Part shown: piece by piece, positions 34,272 through 46,820 of the stretch | How positions within the stretch are numbered: the stretch's first letter is position 1 | Layout: the number at the start of each line of letters is the position of its first letter | Origin: Hyaloscypha bicolor E | Taxonomy: Eukaryota > Ascomycota > Leotiomycetes > Helotiales > Hyaloscyphaceae | Assembly: GCF_002865645.1 (NCBI RefSeq) | Contig: NW_020194671.1 | Span: 62,001-126,000 of the forward strand | Direction: 5' to 3' | DNA length: 64,000 nucleotides | Made by a program: the position numbers and the translations under genes | Notes under the pieces: model-generated | The model's database searches: none | What the model was told of the DNA's origin: nothing | Seen by the model: only the letters and a program-made list of their open reading frames with translations

Positions 34272-35023
34272 ATGGCTGCGGTAACTTACACTCTTCCCTT
34301 TGCTCCTGGCGGATTCATCGAATACCTCCTCGCCCGCCCGGATGTAGCGGTTGCATGGAAGAAGCACACTGAGCATGTCTTCCTGGAGCGCCTGGCGGAT
34401 GGTACGCTACCCATCGAAGCCTTCAAATATTACCTCATCCAGGACTACCTCTACCTCATTCAATTTGCCAGAGCCAACTCTCTTGCAGGCTTCAAAACGA
34501 AGAACTTGGAAGAAATCGTCCGTTCAGCAGAAATTGTCCTGCACATCAACCGCGAGATGAGCCTTCATCTTGGATACTGTGCTGAGTTTGGGCTATCAAA
34601 AGAAGACGTGCTGAAAGTTGAGGAGAGCCAGGCGTGTACAGCATATACTAGATTCGTCCTTGATACTGGTTCCAGTGACGACTGGCTTGCGCTGCAGGTA
34701 GCACTGGCTCCTTGCCTGATTGGATATGGGGTTATCGCAAAGAGACTGTACTCAGATCCGAAGACACTACGCGAAGGAAATCGGTATTGGAAATGGATTG
34801 AAAACTATGCTGCTGAGGATTACGATGAGGCTGTTAGGTTGGGCATTGGTAGGCTTGGGCATCTTCAAGGCTTCGAAAACTCACACTGACTTTTGCGCCA
34901 GCATTGTTGGACGAGCATGCACAGAAGGTTTCCCCTTCACGCATTGAAGAATTAGTAAAAATCTTTATTCACGCGACAAAGATGGAGGCAGGGTTCTGGG
35001 ACATGGGATATGCCAGGATCTAA
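34272..35023 (+). CDS. TenA/thiaminase II family protein (standalone)
   Basis: Exons 34272-34848 and 34902-35023 (53-bp intron, phase 1) give 232 residues. The family hydrolyses aminopyrimidines from degraded thiamine, salvaging the HMP moiety. Visible motifs: WKKHTEHVFLERLADGTLP, YYLIQDYLYLIQFARA (with the active-site Asp and Tyr), ALAPCLIGYGVIAKRL (with the catalytic Cys), and after splicing the C-terminal PSRIEELVKIFIHATKMEA followed by GFWDMG with the catalytic Glu in KMEAGFW. In yeasts and many filamentous fungi this domain is the C-terminal part of THI20-type proteins fused to HMP-P kinase. Here it starts directly at MAAVTYTLPFAPG with no kinase upstream, so it is a single-domain enzyme. 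Neighbours are a permease remnant, a DUF3431 gene and an amidohydrolase. Confidence 0.92.
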
Positions 35024-35957
35024 ATGGTGGTTGCGCGCCCAGGTGGCTTTTAGTGTGGACCTGTCCCCTGAAAAAGCAATACCACCCAGGAAATAACACC
35101 AATTCCCACTAATTTCCACCTCAAGTTGACCAAATCACAAGCTCGGCAGTGTTTTAATTCTCTCGCGGTCCGCCACGCTTCTCGCTCTAGGCCTTCCTCA
35201 GTGGTCACAATGGAGATGCCGGGGACTTTAGCCTATCCTGTTCATACGATACACCAGGCAGCCGCAGAAATGCATCCCGATGGATTGGGTTGGGTTCTCC
35301 CTAGCTCTGCCGCAGTAAATGAAACATTGACAGAAGTTTCCCGGTCAGTTCCCTTCGGTCGCAGAAATTCTGCATTGCTTTTGACAGCGAAAGCATTTGA
35401 TTCAAGACCGCAGGATCACGCGAAGCCCCATTGAAACATGGCTTAGATCCTCCTGAGCCACTAACTTTCGATTGGACTGGATTGAATTACCTGCGGCTTG
35501 AGGGCTGAGACAGCAGAAGCTTTACCGAAGCTTTACCACCAGATTCGACCAATTGGCTGCGCTCCAGATACGAGAAATTCCAGGTTGTGTTCATATCACA
35601 TTTGATCGTTCAATATTCATCCATTCCGGGGCTTCGGTCCGTTTTGCATCCTTTGACGGGCCCTGCCGCTGGAGGTTTCGTGTGAAGTGCCGCATTTGGC
35701 ACGCCCCGCTGAAGACAATGCTGTGTAACTCGTAAATGAGGCACTCTCCTGCAGGCAGGCGCTAGGCCTGGATTGTTGGTTTCGATACCCCTGTATCTCG
35801 ACACCTTTCAAAATGGGTGTGGAGTCTGCGCATCGGTTACTCTGACCTGGTTGTACTCGCTCTATTTCGCTCTCCCCATTTGACCTTGTTTTGGGACCTA
35901 AATTGTTCATGTCCGACTTCGAACTTGCCCCTTTGTCCTTTAACAGAACCCACGTTC
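35024..35957. other. Intergenic, no gene recognised
   Basis: About 930 bp. A 102-codon plus frame (35126-35434) has no motif or supporting context and is not called. Confidence 0.45.
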
Positions 35958-36892
35958 ATGGCGAATAAATACAGAGTATTGCTGCCCATATCAGCAATAG
36001 CTCTGTTTCTGCTGGCCTACTACCGATACACCGAGTATAATAAAGCATGGTGGTCATTTCCTCTCTATGACGACGGCCTCAGAGAAGGAGAGGTCGGGGA
36101 TAAAGTGATAGTCATGGCGAGGCTAGCTTTAGAAGACACGTCTTGGGTTGCCGAGCACTTGCCCAAGTAATCCTTACCTGATTCTTCTTGTTGAGTTCTC
36201 AGAAAGATTTTTATTGACATTTGGTAGCTGGCAACGGGCGATCTATACCGTCGACGATCCCTCGGCCCGACTCCACACATCCACTAATAAAGGGCACGAA
36301 TCCCTCGCTTACCTCACTTACATCATATCGAATTACCACTCTCTCCCCTCTACCCTTGTTTTCCTCCACGCTCATCGCAGTGGTCGCGAACAAGGTTGGC
36401 ATATCGACGCTTGGGACTGGGACAATGTTCGCTCTATGAAATCCCTTAACCTGTCGTACGTCCAGGAATCCGGATACGTCAACTTGCGATGTAATTGGAA
36501 ACCAGGCTGCCGACCCAAGGATATCAAGCCAAATCTTCACGTCTCGAAGCAATTGTGGCTTGACGTTTTGGGCTCAGGATCTAATGGGACGGAGGATGAG
36601 GTGCCGGAGATGGTGGGTCAACCGTGTTGTGCACAGTTCGCAGTTTCGCGACTTCAAGTCATGAAGAGACCTCTCGAGGACTATATCAGGTATCGTCAAT
36701 GGGTTCTAGATACAGAATTAGATGACTACGAAAGCGGAAGGGTTATGGAGTTTTTGTGGCATGTAATTTTTGGGAAGGAGCCACTTTTGTAAGTCGTGCA
36801 AGGGATTAAGTATTTGAGAAATTACTGATGCATGTTATAGTTGTCCAGAGCCAAGTACTTGCTATTGTAAAGTATATGGGAGATGTGACTGA
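35958..36892 (+). CDS. DUF3431 family protein, type II membrane topology
   Basis: Exons 35958-36166, 36228-36788 and 36841-36892 join in frame to 273 residues. The N-terminus MANKYRVLLPISAIALFLLAYYR is an uncleaved signal-anchor helix, placing the domain in the secretory lumen or outside. The domain shows the family pattern: WQRAIYTVDDP, NKGHESLAYLTYII, LVFLHAHR, ESGYVNLRCNWKPGC and FGKEPLFCPEPSTCYCKVYG, the last created by splicing across intron 3, which confirms the short final exon. Proteins of this family are widespread in Pezizomycotina; a glycosyltransferase-like role has been suggested, but the function is not established. All conserved Cys residues near the C-terminus are present. Confidence 0.9.
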
Positions 36893-37797
36893 GTTGTATT
36901 CGATATTGTGGCACGACTCCGGCAGACAGCTAGCAGTGCAGTTCGTAGCAATTGAGAATACCCAGGAACGAATCACGATTTATCTATTTAGACAATACCT
37001 CGATTCACCATGCCATTGGATTAATGGCGTTTGAGTAAATGCGATGTGTAGTGTCGTAGGAACCCTCGGCGATTTATCAGTCATTAGAAACGAATAGAAC
37101 GCGGTTTAGATTCATTCTTGCAGCATTCTCTATCACAGTCGGCAGAAGACGCCAGTTGTAGTCTTCATCCCATGATGTTGTTTCGATCACTCTCTTAAGG
37201 CCTCTACAGTTGCTCATAACACTTGAAATTATGACTGCGAGATAGGCGAGCTTCTTTACTTGAATTCTGCAGTGTCAACACCAAAGTCACTCGACGGATG
37301 CCGGATGCTATTTGAAAGTGAACAATTGGATAGGGCTCGGTGGCGAAGACGGGCAACTACCTCCCGGTCCTTGACAAGATCTCGATGTCATGGCCTGTCA
37401 TTTTCAAGGGCTACCTAACAATGAGAGACTAGGAGAGTGAGATTGGGGGCCACAAAGAGATACTACCAGGGAAAGTTGAATTTACAATATCCGGTCGCTT
37501 ATCAGTAGCTTGAACAGATGTCAAACTCGGCTCCGCCACCATCAGAGAGAGAGGTTTGACTCGACGACGTCAAAATTTGCTCCCATTTACCTACAAGACA
37601 AGGCACCCTTCTAGTGGCACGTGAAAGAGGCCCGCCCGCCCAAGAAATGCTCCCACAGTAGTGGGGTAACACAAATGGTCACAAGGCGACAATACGTTCC
37701 AACATCCCACCTTTGAGTAAAAATCATCTCGACCTTCGAACTTCGAACTGACAATTCATCAGTGTGACCAACTGAAGTAATATCCTACCAGATCCAA
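36893..37797. other. Intergenic, no gene recognised
   Basis: About 900 bp of normal composition between two plus-strand genes. No repeat, RNA gene or conserved frame was found. Confidence 0.45.
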
Positions 37798-39205
37798 ATG
37801 ACTCGAATTATTATACAAAACACAACAGTTTTGACACTTGACGATGACAATACGTTCTACTATCCAGGAACCATCGAGATTCGAAATGACAAAATCTTCA
37901 GCATCGGAGACTGGGCGCGGGATACGATTCTAGATGAATATGATGGAGAAACGACAATTATTGATGGCACAGACAAACTTGTAATGCCCGGTTTGGTCGA
38001 CCTTCACTTCCACACTTCTGTTGCAAAGGTGCGAAATGCGATCAAATTGTTGTGTAACGAACCGTTGACAATGACAATAGGGCTATGGGGACAACCTACC
38101 TCTCTGGGAATTCCTTGACCGAATATGGTATCCCTCAATTCGAGCCCTGACACCAGAGACGTGCCTCACGGCGGCCTTGCACTCGTACATCACAGCTCTG
38201 AAGTCTGGAACTACGACTGTGAACGATATGTACCGCCACCTGGACTCACTTGCGAGTGCTGCATTGCAAACTGGGATTCGGGCGGTCATTAGCAACAATA
38301 TTGCGCTTCCTGAGCATATGCTTGATTCCGTAGATGATAATGTGCAAGCATTCAAGCGCAACAATAACAAGGGAAACGGGCGCATCAAGGTTTGGCTTGG
38401 CCTAGAGTGGATGCCGCTTTCCGACGAACCTTTGCTCGCTGAGATTGGACGGGTGAAGAAAGAGCTGGGAACTGGCGTCCACATCCATTTGTGCGAGAGC
38501 AGAACTGAGATCGCGGATAGCATGAAGAGATTTGGCAAACGTCCCGTGGAGATGGTTTACGAGGCTGGAATCCTGGGTCCGGATTGCGTGGCAGCGCATT
38601 GTGTACACTTGTCAGACAACGAGATTCGGCTACTAGGCGAGACTGGCACATCATTCTCGCACAACGCAGGGTCAAATGCGAAGCTCGGAAATGGAGTTGC
38701 TAGAGTCCAGGACATGCTCAAAGCCGGTATCAATATCGGCTTGGGGGTTGATGCGTGCGAGTGCCATAATTCCACAGATATGTTCGAAGAGATGAAGATA
38801 ACATCTTATATGCAGCGAGCGACGATGGAGGATGCTTCGTTGGGACAGCCAAGCCAGATTCTGAGGATGGGGACAAGCAATGGCGCAAAAGCTTTGGGTA
38901 TTGATGCTGGAATGTTGGTAGCGGGGAAGAAGGCGGACGTGATTCTTCTTGATTTGAAGAAGGACATGATGTTTACGCCGCTTCTCAAGGAGCCCAAGGA
39001 AGAACGACGGCGCATGCTGGAAAGCCATCTTGTTTTCGGATGCAATGGGTCGGGAGTGGATACCGTGATTGTCGATGGAAGGATCGTGATGGAGGGGAGG
39101 AAGGTGTTGGGTGTCGACGAGGAAAATGTACGGCAGGAAATGGATCTTCTGTTCCGAAATCTCATAGATTCGATACCGAAGGTAACAGTAGAGCGCGAGA
39201 AGTAG
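37798..39205 (+). CDS. ATZ/TRZ-type metal-dependent amidohydrolase (deaminase-like)
   Basis: Exons 37798-38028 and 38081-39205 (52-bp intron, phase 0) give 451 residues. The fold is the amidohydrolase barrel. Metal ligands are visible: HxH in PGLVDLHFHTS at the end of exon 1, His in VHIHLCES, His in VAAHCVHLSD, and Asp in GLGVDACECHN (relatives more often have GTD). KSGTTTVNDMY and the C-terminal KKADVILLDL segment are also typical. Members deaminate or dechlorinate N-heterocycles: guanine, cytosine, 5'-methylthioadenosine, S-adenosylhomocysteine or s-triazines. The true substrate cannot be read from sequence. There is no signal peptide, so it is cytosolic. It lies 2.8 kb from the TenA gene on the same strand; a shared role in pyrimidine or thiamine salvage is only a guess. 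Confidence 0.9.
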
Positions 39206-40167
39206 ATTGAGAGTTCTTTGCGATGTCGGTTCTTTCTCGTGGTGAGGACGGGATGCTGTCGCATGCGAATGGCAAACTTCAAGCTACATGCTGACAGGAA
39301 CATTCTGGATTGTCTCGCCCTAATCTGCGAAGCCAACTCACGTAGCGGTGATGTTAGTCTTTGGTCTGAGGGTGCCGTTGAACGAAGGGGCCTGGATTTA
39401 TCCCCGCCATGAGCAGAAGCTGTTAAGAACTTAAGCTCTCGAGCAGACAGGGGCATCTCGGTCTCTTCAAGCATCCAGTGGCAGATCAAGTGAAACCAAA
39501 AGAATGTTGCAAGAAAATGGCCGAAGACAGTCTCTTCAGTTGCTTGTGCTGTGAGTATGGAAACGCGCCTGTACGACGCGACGTTGATTTTTGCTGAAGT
39601 GGTGAAGGTACAGGGTGCTGAGTCAGCTGCCCCGCTGCTGGGCGTTTCCTCGCAAACCGAAATTCGCTTGCAGATAGGGGGCGGTCGCTAAACCTGACTC
39701 CTGACTCGCTATGGTTATAGGGGCTTCTAGTCTAGCACCCCACTATGAACTTCGAAGTTGAGGGCCACAAAGCCTCCCAAACCATATTGCACTTACCAAG
39801 CCCAGGTCTTTCTTTGTGGCTTACTTTTATTCTAACTGCTGAAAGGTCCACCTACGTTTCTTTGTTGCGCGATGATTTTCGTTGACTACCAACCGTTTCC
39901 GTCAATACTGAAAGCACCTTTATCCTACCAGATCCGTCTATGCTGGATGCAGCAAAATGCCATGAAGCACATAACTCGAGGCATAGGGCGGAGACTCGAG
40001 GACTTCAGATTTGCATTTCCTCTCTTTCTCTTGATATTGGCTAGCCGATAAACATCCACGAAATCGTTACCATCGTGAGAAGGCTGGAAAAGCCTTTCTC
40101 TGAATTGAAATACCAATCGGACAAAACCCTCCAGTATTGTCAGAGTATCACCCTGCCGGGATTGATA
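39206..40167. other. Intergenic, SNF2 gene promoter side
   Basis: About 960 bp with no supportable gene. The last part probably contains the 5' UTR of the helicase gene. Confidence 0.45.
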
Positions 40168-43100
40168 ATGTTCAAGCGTTTCAAAAACACATTCGGAAGG
40201 GACAGCAAGGAGAAGAGGGAGAGGAGCAGTTCCGCTTTTGACCCCGAGAATGTCGCAAACCCCCTTGGCTCGGATTCGGTTCATCATAATTTATTACAAC
40301 ATGGCAATGAGGGTGTGCACCCAGCCAGTTGTTTCAACCACCGGGTTCAGCAAGCAGGTCTTCACCAGAAGACCTTCGAGCTTGAGGTTTGGAGAACAGG
40401 AGCCGTCACTGAGGATGACACCAATGTGGTAAAGGCTCCTGCGTCACGTTTCTTAGAAAGTGGCCGAGACTCAGATAAAGTACATAACTACAGTTTCGAG
40501 TCATTTCTCATGGCTTTCGAAGAGAAGCTGCATATAGCCGACGGCGGGAACCCTATACATATAATGTTTGGCAAGCTTGGATTCCTCGACCACAAAGGAA
40601 TTTATGAAGCTGTGGTAGATCAAGACAGCTTCGGAGTTGCGCTCAATAACTTGTATCTAAATCGCGGCAACAATAACGTGTTGACATTCGTATTTCAACC
40701 AGAGTCTGAGCAGCACAGGAAGAAACGACTCGAGATCAAGGACGGACACAACGATGCACGGTTAAAAGAGACGGATGACGAAGCTGATCGAGGAAGAACT
40801 TTTCCTGGGGAAACACCAAGTAAGATTTTACCACAAGAACGCCTCAGCCCATTCACCACAGCAGACTCCGAGCAAGGATCTGAAGATATAAGAAGAGCCC
40901 GTACAGATCTCTCTGTGCAAGTTTCTGCAATGACCGGTTTGCCAAATCGCCGAATTTCGCCGCATACAGATCACTTTTCCAACCCGAGAAGAGAGAGTGG
41001 ATATACTGTCGCTACAACACCGCCAAGTCCACGATCGACGAACAGTAGCAAGCAGTCTCATATTGGATCAATCAAAGCCGCCGTAATGAAAGCTGTCAAT
41101 GGTCCTGTGAAGAGGATCCCTGAGACCAAGGATGAAGAGAGTGAACGATTCAAATTCTTGTACCAAGAAGAGAAGCGAGTCACTTTCAAACGTGGTGGAG
41201 CCGAGGGAGCAGACGACGGAGATGCAGATAAACTGGACATTCTTGGTGATGGGACAGCGGAGGGAGAGGCGGAAGAACAACTGGAAGAGAAGCAAAAAGA
41301 TGACGATGACGAAGAAGAAGAAGTCTCAAACGAAGATCGCATAGTTAGCAAGTATGTACTCTCTTGGTGACCACGTACATTCCTACATGAAGGATATTGA
41401 GGAAAGCTAACAATCCTCAAGGCTCCAGAAATTGCAGAACCTCGGCGAATTAACACAACTCAGAGATCCTCGCGACACACAGGATACGCTCGTTCGCTGG
41501 AAGGAATGCTGCGCGATGTTCAGACACGATCCCAAAGGAACCAAAATTGACAATTTCATTACGGTTACTGGTCTCAATACCAAGATCTATCAATATCAAG
41601 CATTCGGAGTTTACTGGCAAATGTTCACATCACGCGAGCTTGGTGGCGGTTTCCTCGCTGACGACATGGGGCTTGGAAAGACACTCTCATTCCTCGCCTA
41701 TTTCGTTACTGAACGCCAATTATCTGTTCTTTATAGGGAAGTATCAAAATCACGAGCTTTGCAAGATGGCAAACATTTGCTCAAAGGCCAGAGAGGCGAA
41801 TGTCCCAGTCCATCAAAAGCGGGATGGATCGCATGTCCATGTTCTTCTATAAGCCCGACTTCGAGGATGGCCCCGCAACCAGGATTGAGAATGGCGTGCG
41901 TACCACAAGGTTTGGTGGGACAATGGTGGGCACAGTGGAAAACTCACGTCGATATCACCAACAACGAGCTCGCCTTGAAGATTGTAGTAGACCATCCTGC
42001 AACTTTTAATAACATCAACATAACCATTGCAGATAGATTGGCGAGTGGGGAGACAGCTCAGAATATAACAAGGATGCAGGCTGAAAAGTATATACGAGGA
42101 AAAGATGGGAATGGAGATGACAGGCCAAAGGAATACCATGAAGGGTACCTTTTACTGACGACGAAAGAGACGTATCCAAAGTTCGCAAGAAAGTTTGAGA
42201 CAAATGGCCAAGTCCGTGATCCAAAGAAAGGTGGGGAGTGGAAGTCTGGGACTAGATCTTGTCTTATATTTGGAATCGGCATGATCGACGAATCTCACGA
42301 AGAATACTTCAAGAACAAGGGGAGGGCTGAAATTCTTGCCAATCTCCCAACTTGGAACAACTCAGTACGGCCTTTCGTCTGGGGCTACTCTGGGACGCCA
42401 TTTTCGCAGACGCCAAGAGGGCTCGAGGGGGTCCTTTGGGCGATTGAGAAGCACTCTGTCACACATGACACTGACTTCAAATGGGAAAAGCTTGACGCCA
42501 TATGTAAGGAGTACGACTCCCAGGTCAAGAGCAACAAGAGGGATGATGAAGCGGTGAAACAGATACTCGCTGCATTCAAGCCGTTCTTGGGTAAATTCAT
42601 GATTAGACGGACTGCAGAGACCGAGTGGTTCGAAAGCCAATCCTTGATCAAGAAACAGCCACATATCCACCAAGACGTATATATCAAGCCAAACGAAACA
42701 TTCGATGCATTGATCCCTGCTTTCGAGGCAAAGTTCGACTCGGAGAGAGATGCTGTTCTTGAGCAACTGCAGGGAAAATGGGACAACTTTCCAGACAGCA
42801 GACGGTCAGATATTCGTCCGACGCGACTCGGCTTTAACGCCATATGCAAGACATCCTGGAGGTCGCGAATTCTCGCTACATTTCCATATCTGTTCAAACT
42901 TGTCACAAGCGACGAAGCGGCTGACCGCTTGACTCTCACCGGGGAGGAAGTCCAGTCATTTAAAAGCGCTATCGACAAAAAGGAGTTCAATACGCCGTAT
43001 GGAAAGCACCTCAGACAAATTGTCGAAGGAAGCCCAAAATGCGTGTGGCTGTACACTTTTATTCCCCAAATCCTTTCCCAGAAAGACGTCTCTGGCAATG

Positions 43101-43627
43101 ACCAAAAGCTTGTAATTTTGACGAACTTTCCGCAAGTGGCCTTTCTTTTGAAACTGGTAAGTATGACTACATTTCTTACTCCACAGTAGAGCCCACTAAC
43201 GTGCAAGCAGTTTATCCAGAAATATTTCCCCGAGGAGAAGGAGCGGGTTGGTGTGATTGCAGGACGCATGAAAGCAAGCGAGAAAGCTGAGATTATAAAC
43301 GCTTTCACCGATGCAATGGACCTCAAGGGCAAACGAAAGAGCAAGACAGATGTCCGTTTCCTGATTGGGACATCAAGATTACTTGGCGTTGGTCTTCAGC
43401 TAACACGAGCATCCAACATCGTGTTAATGGAACCGGATAATGAGTTTGTACGGGAGATGCAGGCTTATGCTCGTGTTCATCGAATTGGTCAAAGGAACCC
43501 ACTTTCTAGATCATATCGCCTGATTGATTCCGGGAGCGAGATTGAAGAGGCGATTTTGAAGAGACAGAAGGACAGGAATGAGTTTGCCGGCAGGCCCTTT
43601 AACGCAGAGGAGGCTGAGCAGATATAA
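40168..43627 (+). CDS. SNF2-family helicase-like ATPase
   Basis: Exons 40168-41351, 41422-43156 and 43211-43627 (introns 70 and 54 bp) join in frame to 1111 residues. The first ~400 residues are a fungal-specific region, with an acidic tail (KQKDDDDEEEEVS) before the ATPase. The SNF2 core starts with YQAFGVYWQMF. Walker A is DDMGLGKT (about 41660-41683), box II is DESH in MIDESHEEYF (about 42280), and the C-terminal half shows LIGTSRLLGVGLQLTRAS and the motif VI text YARVHRIGQ (about 43470). Such enzymes use ATP to move along DNA and remodel chromatin or act in repair. The insert between motifs I and II contains a Cys-rich GWIACPC segment. The divergent N-terminus and the DESH box suggest a fungus-specific subfamily rather than a classical Swi2, Rad54 or Rad5. 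The start at 40168 (MFKRFKNTFGR) is the first clear one; the frame is open 93 bp further upstream. Confidence 0.9.
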
Positions 43628-44836
43628 AATGGCCCAGCGTGAGGAAGTATGAGGTTATTTCATCAATTATTGATCAAAACTCTCGTTCAATCGTATTTGC
43701 TGCTTATGTTATTAACTCGAAACATTTCGCTATCCCTCGCGGTTGAACTCTACGACACTGCTCGATTAAACCCACTTACAGTACACAAAAGCTTCACACC
43801 TAGTAAGTACCCAGTTAGTTAATATTAAAAATTACGATAAAAAAGAAAGATAGATCTACTTCCTAAATTCTCTCGTAATTATGCACAACTAATATAGCCA
43901 AACTTTGAAGTGTTTAAATCGAAGAGAGAAGCATACTCTCTAAAAGAAAAACATCTTATGCTGCGAAATCTTCCAGAGGGAATCCTAACTTAATATAATG
44001 GTGTCATCTCCATTACCAGATGCAGAGGGATGCAAAGCTTTGGCCAGGGGCAACAGAAATCCATTTTTGCTTCCCTTTAACTAGACAATGATGCAGTGCC
44101 AAGGTCTTGGCATTACTCAACACCACGCCTCACGCTCACAATACCGAAAAGGTGCAGCTCAGCCTCACCCTCTAACGTGAACACCCCATTATTGCTGGAG
44201 TTGGAATAAAGGATCCTAAGACACTATCTTGAGCTTGCCCAGGCCCGAAGTTTTCGGGTCCAGCTTGTCTGTTACGTCCTATCGTTTTCTTGTTTGCAAC
44301 GGCAACCGGCTGTTGCTAGTCGAAGGAAACAGAACCCAGCCTCTCCACACTTCAGCCAAGCGCGAGAATGTTGCTATTGAAAAGTACCTAGTACTAGACG
44401 GAAGTCGTGATTCCCACAAATTGTCTCGTGTCTTACCATTGCTATTTTTGGCAATAGTAACTTGCAGTTGCAATGGTGAAGGAGACTATTAATCCTGAGA
44501 TCGTCTGTTCCTAGAGGCTAGGTTTTGAGACTGCTTCATTTGCTCAGAATAAGAAATCAAGAACATTGAATAAAGGATTGACTTTAAAAGCAAAAGATAA
44601 TTGCTTCCTTCAGATATAAAAAATCCCTTCTTCTAGAGTTAGAAACATTACATGAAAGACAAAGAGGTATTTCCATGCTCATAATTTTTAGGGTTAGGGG
44701 TTTAGATTTGCTATCTATATTACCAATAACTGGGTATAATTTTAAAGGTTCTTATATTTGCATTACTAGCAAGACTTTGCTTTCCATTCTAGACAATAAG
44801 AAACACCTTATATAAATCTATTGCTTTCATTAATAC
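43628..44836. other. Intergenic, nothing recognised
   Basis: About 1.2 kb, moderately AT-rich, without a supportable gene or repeat. It ends at the target duplication of the hAT-like element. Confidence 0.5.
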
Positions 44837-45274
44837 CAGTGTGCGAAAAAATTAATCAGATTAATTGATTAATTCATGAATATTCATGAATGGCGTGAAT
44901 AAAATTTGATTAACGTGATACTTATGTAATTTGATTAGATTAGAATAATTAATCATGAATATTCATGAATACCTTGATTAATATACACGTGACCGCGTCA
45001 GGTAATAAACTAGCCTAATTAAGTAAGGTTCTTGCTCTAGCACTGCCTTAGCGAGCTTTTCTCTCTAGGAGCAAGGTAGCACTAGAGCCAGATCCTTACC
45101 TAATTAGGTTAGCATATCACGTGCGGCAGTCACGTGTACATTAATCAAGGTATTTATGAATATTCATGATTATCTTAATTAATTCGTGAATAGAATATGA
45201 TTAATGAGAAAATTGCATGAATAGATTAGATTAATGGCCATTAATCTAATCTAATCTATTCATTTCTCACACTG
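44837..45274. mobile_element. hAT-like MITE with perfect 8-bp TSD
   Basis: A 438-bp element starting CAGTGTGCGAAA, with end CATTTCTCACACTG as its inverted partner. Its flanks are a perfect 8-bp direct repeat, attaatac, at 44829-44836 and 45275-45282. CAGTG ends plus an 8-bp duplication are the hAT hallmark. The whole element is a foldback: tgaatattcatga blocks, cacgtgac/gtcacgtg and a GC-richer centre (ttgctctagcactgcc versus aggtagcactagagcc) pair across an axis near 45055. It has no coding capacity and must be moved by a transposase encoded elsewhere. Confidence 0.9.
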
Positions 45275-46666
45275 ATTAATACTTTCTGGAGTTTACTTAT
45301 AGCTTGTTATTATTTAATACAAGTGCATTTTTACTAGCCTGTAATTGTTTAAGTTCATATTTTGATAATAATAACGGCCACCCCTAGCTGGAGAACTTAT
45401 ACAGGTTTTTGCAATATCTCACTTGCTGTCTTGTGGGCTGTCATAATGTTACTGCATACAACTCCCATTATTTGTTCTCATGCTCTCTATACTGGTGGTT
45501 GGACGACATGCTCGAGTCACTAGTTAAGACCAGCAAGGTCCGCCATACCATAAATCCTAGTCCATTTAGAAAAACTGTCAGCTCGACGGCTTTGTTGCTG
45601 CTGACGTAAACACAGAACCACGCTGCGAGCTCTCTGGGGTTGTGAACTTGCGACCTTTTGGATTCTTGTGGTGCAGGGATCAATACAGCTACAATATGTC
45701 TTTGCAACCCGTCCACTGCGGTGAACGAAATCTCGATCTAATTGCCTGTGAAACACTTATTTTAATTTAACTAGTACAGCCTCGAAACCTGTGGATTCAA
45801 TGAAAAAAATGTAGGCCATGATGCTCGCCCTCCGTGTACTTCTCCTACGACCAACAAACTAATTACTGTAACAATAGACTAAGTTTAAAATCGCCAACCT
45901 TATTGGGAGTGCGACATGAGGTACTTTTGGTGAAAACTCCTCCAGATAATGGCGCAGTACCGACTAACCGACGTCTTAGGAAGCATACGCTGGGTAGCAA
46001 AGGACATGGAGCGATTGAAACATCAGACGGGCAAAGGCAAGGAATTCAATATCGAGGAATGGAAGGACTTGGTTGGGAGGGGTAATATTCCTGATAAGAG
46101 GGGTGTGAGGGGGTGATGAGGGATTGGATGGAGTTGGTGAGGGAGGCGAATAGGTGGAGGGGGGGCCATCGGAGGGAGGCGAAGCATAGGTGGGAGGATA
46201 TGATGAGGAGGTGTTTGGATTCGTAAGTTTGTTTACTTTACTTTCTCCAGTGAATTCTACTGTAGTTGAAAGGGAGGGAGTCGAGGCAAACAAGAACAAG
46301 GTTTCTTTCTTCGGGCTTGGGTATAGGAGATGTTTGGGAGGGGAGTGGATGTTTCTTTCCTTAGACAAGTTGTTTTTGGAGAGAGGGGCAAAAACTGTTT
46401 CTTCCCCTTTCCTTCCTAGATATGTTTTTCTTACCTTTTACTTTTGCATTTTGCCTTCCCTCTTCGCCCTTTGTATCGATATTGTTTTCAACGCATTTTG
46501 GAGAAGAGAAGAAGCTAATATAAAGCGTTTCTAGGAATGGGAAGGAGTGTTTTTTTCAAGGTTATTTTGTAAGGAGAGGGTTGGGGAGGCGGGGCAGGAG
46601 GAGGGAGATTGTCTTGCTTGGATTTAGGTAGGAAGGGAGGAGGAGATAGAAATCGAGGCAGGTATG
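45275..46666. other. Intergenic, partly purine-rich
   Basis: About 1.4 kb with no supportable gene. From about 46060 to 46660 the strand is strongly G/A-biased (gggagg-type runs), which keeps frames open without evidence of coding. Confidence 0.45.
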
Positions 46667-46734
46667 ATCGTCAGCGTCGCGTATCGCTGACTGTTACTCG
46701 CGAGAACAGTCAGCGCACAAGCGAGGCTGACGAT
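46667..46734. repeat. 68-bp hairpin, 29-bp imperfect arms
   Basis: Left arm atcgtcagcg...ctgactgtt and right arm aacagtcagc...gctgacgat pair with few mismatches around the short loop actcgcgag. It could be a tiny MITE or a structural hairpin; no target duplication was seen. Confidence 0.7.
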
Positions 46735-46738
46735 TAGT

Positions 46739-46820
46739 AGAAATAAGCTGCAGGTACAAAATAAGCTGCAGGCACAAAATAAGCCGCAGGTACAAAATAA
46801 GCCGCAGGTACAAAATAAGC
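46739..46820. repeat. 18-bp tandem repeat, about 4.5 copies
   Basis: Unit aaaataagcYgcaggYac repeated head to tail directly after the hairpin. The copies differ only at two C/T positions. Confidence 0.85.

Noticed and set aside
39218..39412. Short frame after the amidohydrolase
   Set aside because: Downstream of a clear stop, no homology-like features; likely 3' UTR.
46190..46534. 114-codon plus-strand frame with hydrophobic C-terminus
   Set aside because: Lies in G/A-biased then T-rich DNA; the hydrophobic text reflects the T-rich composition.
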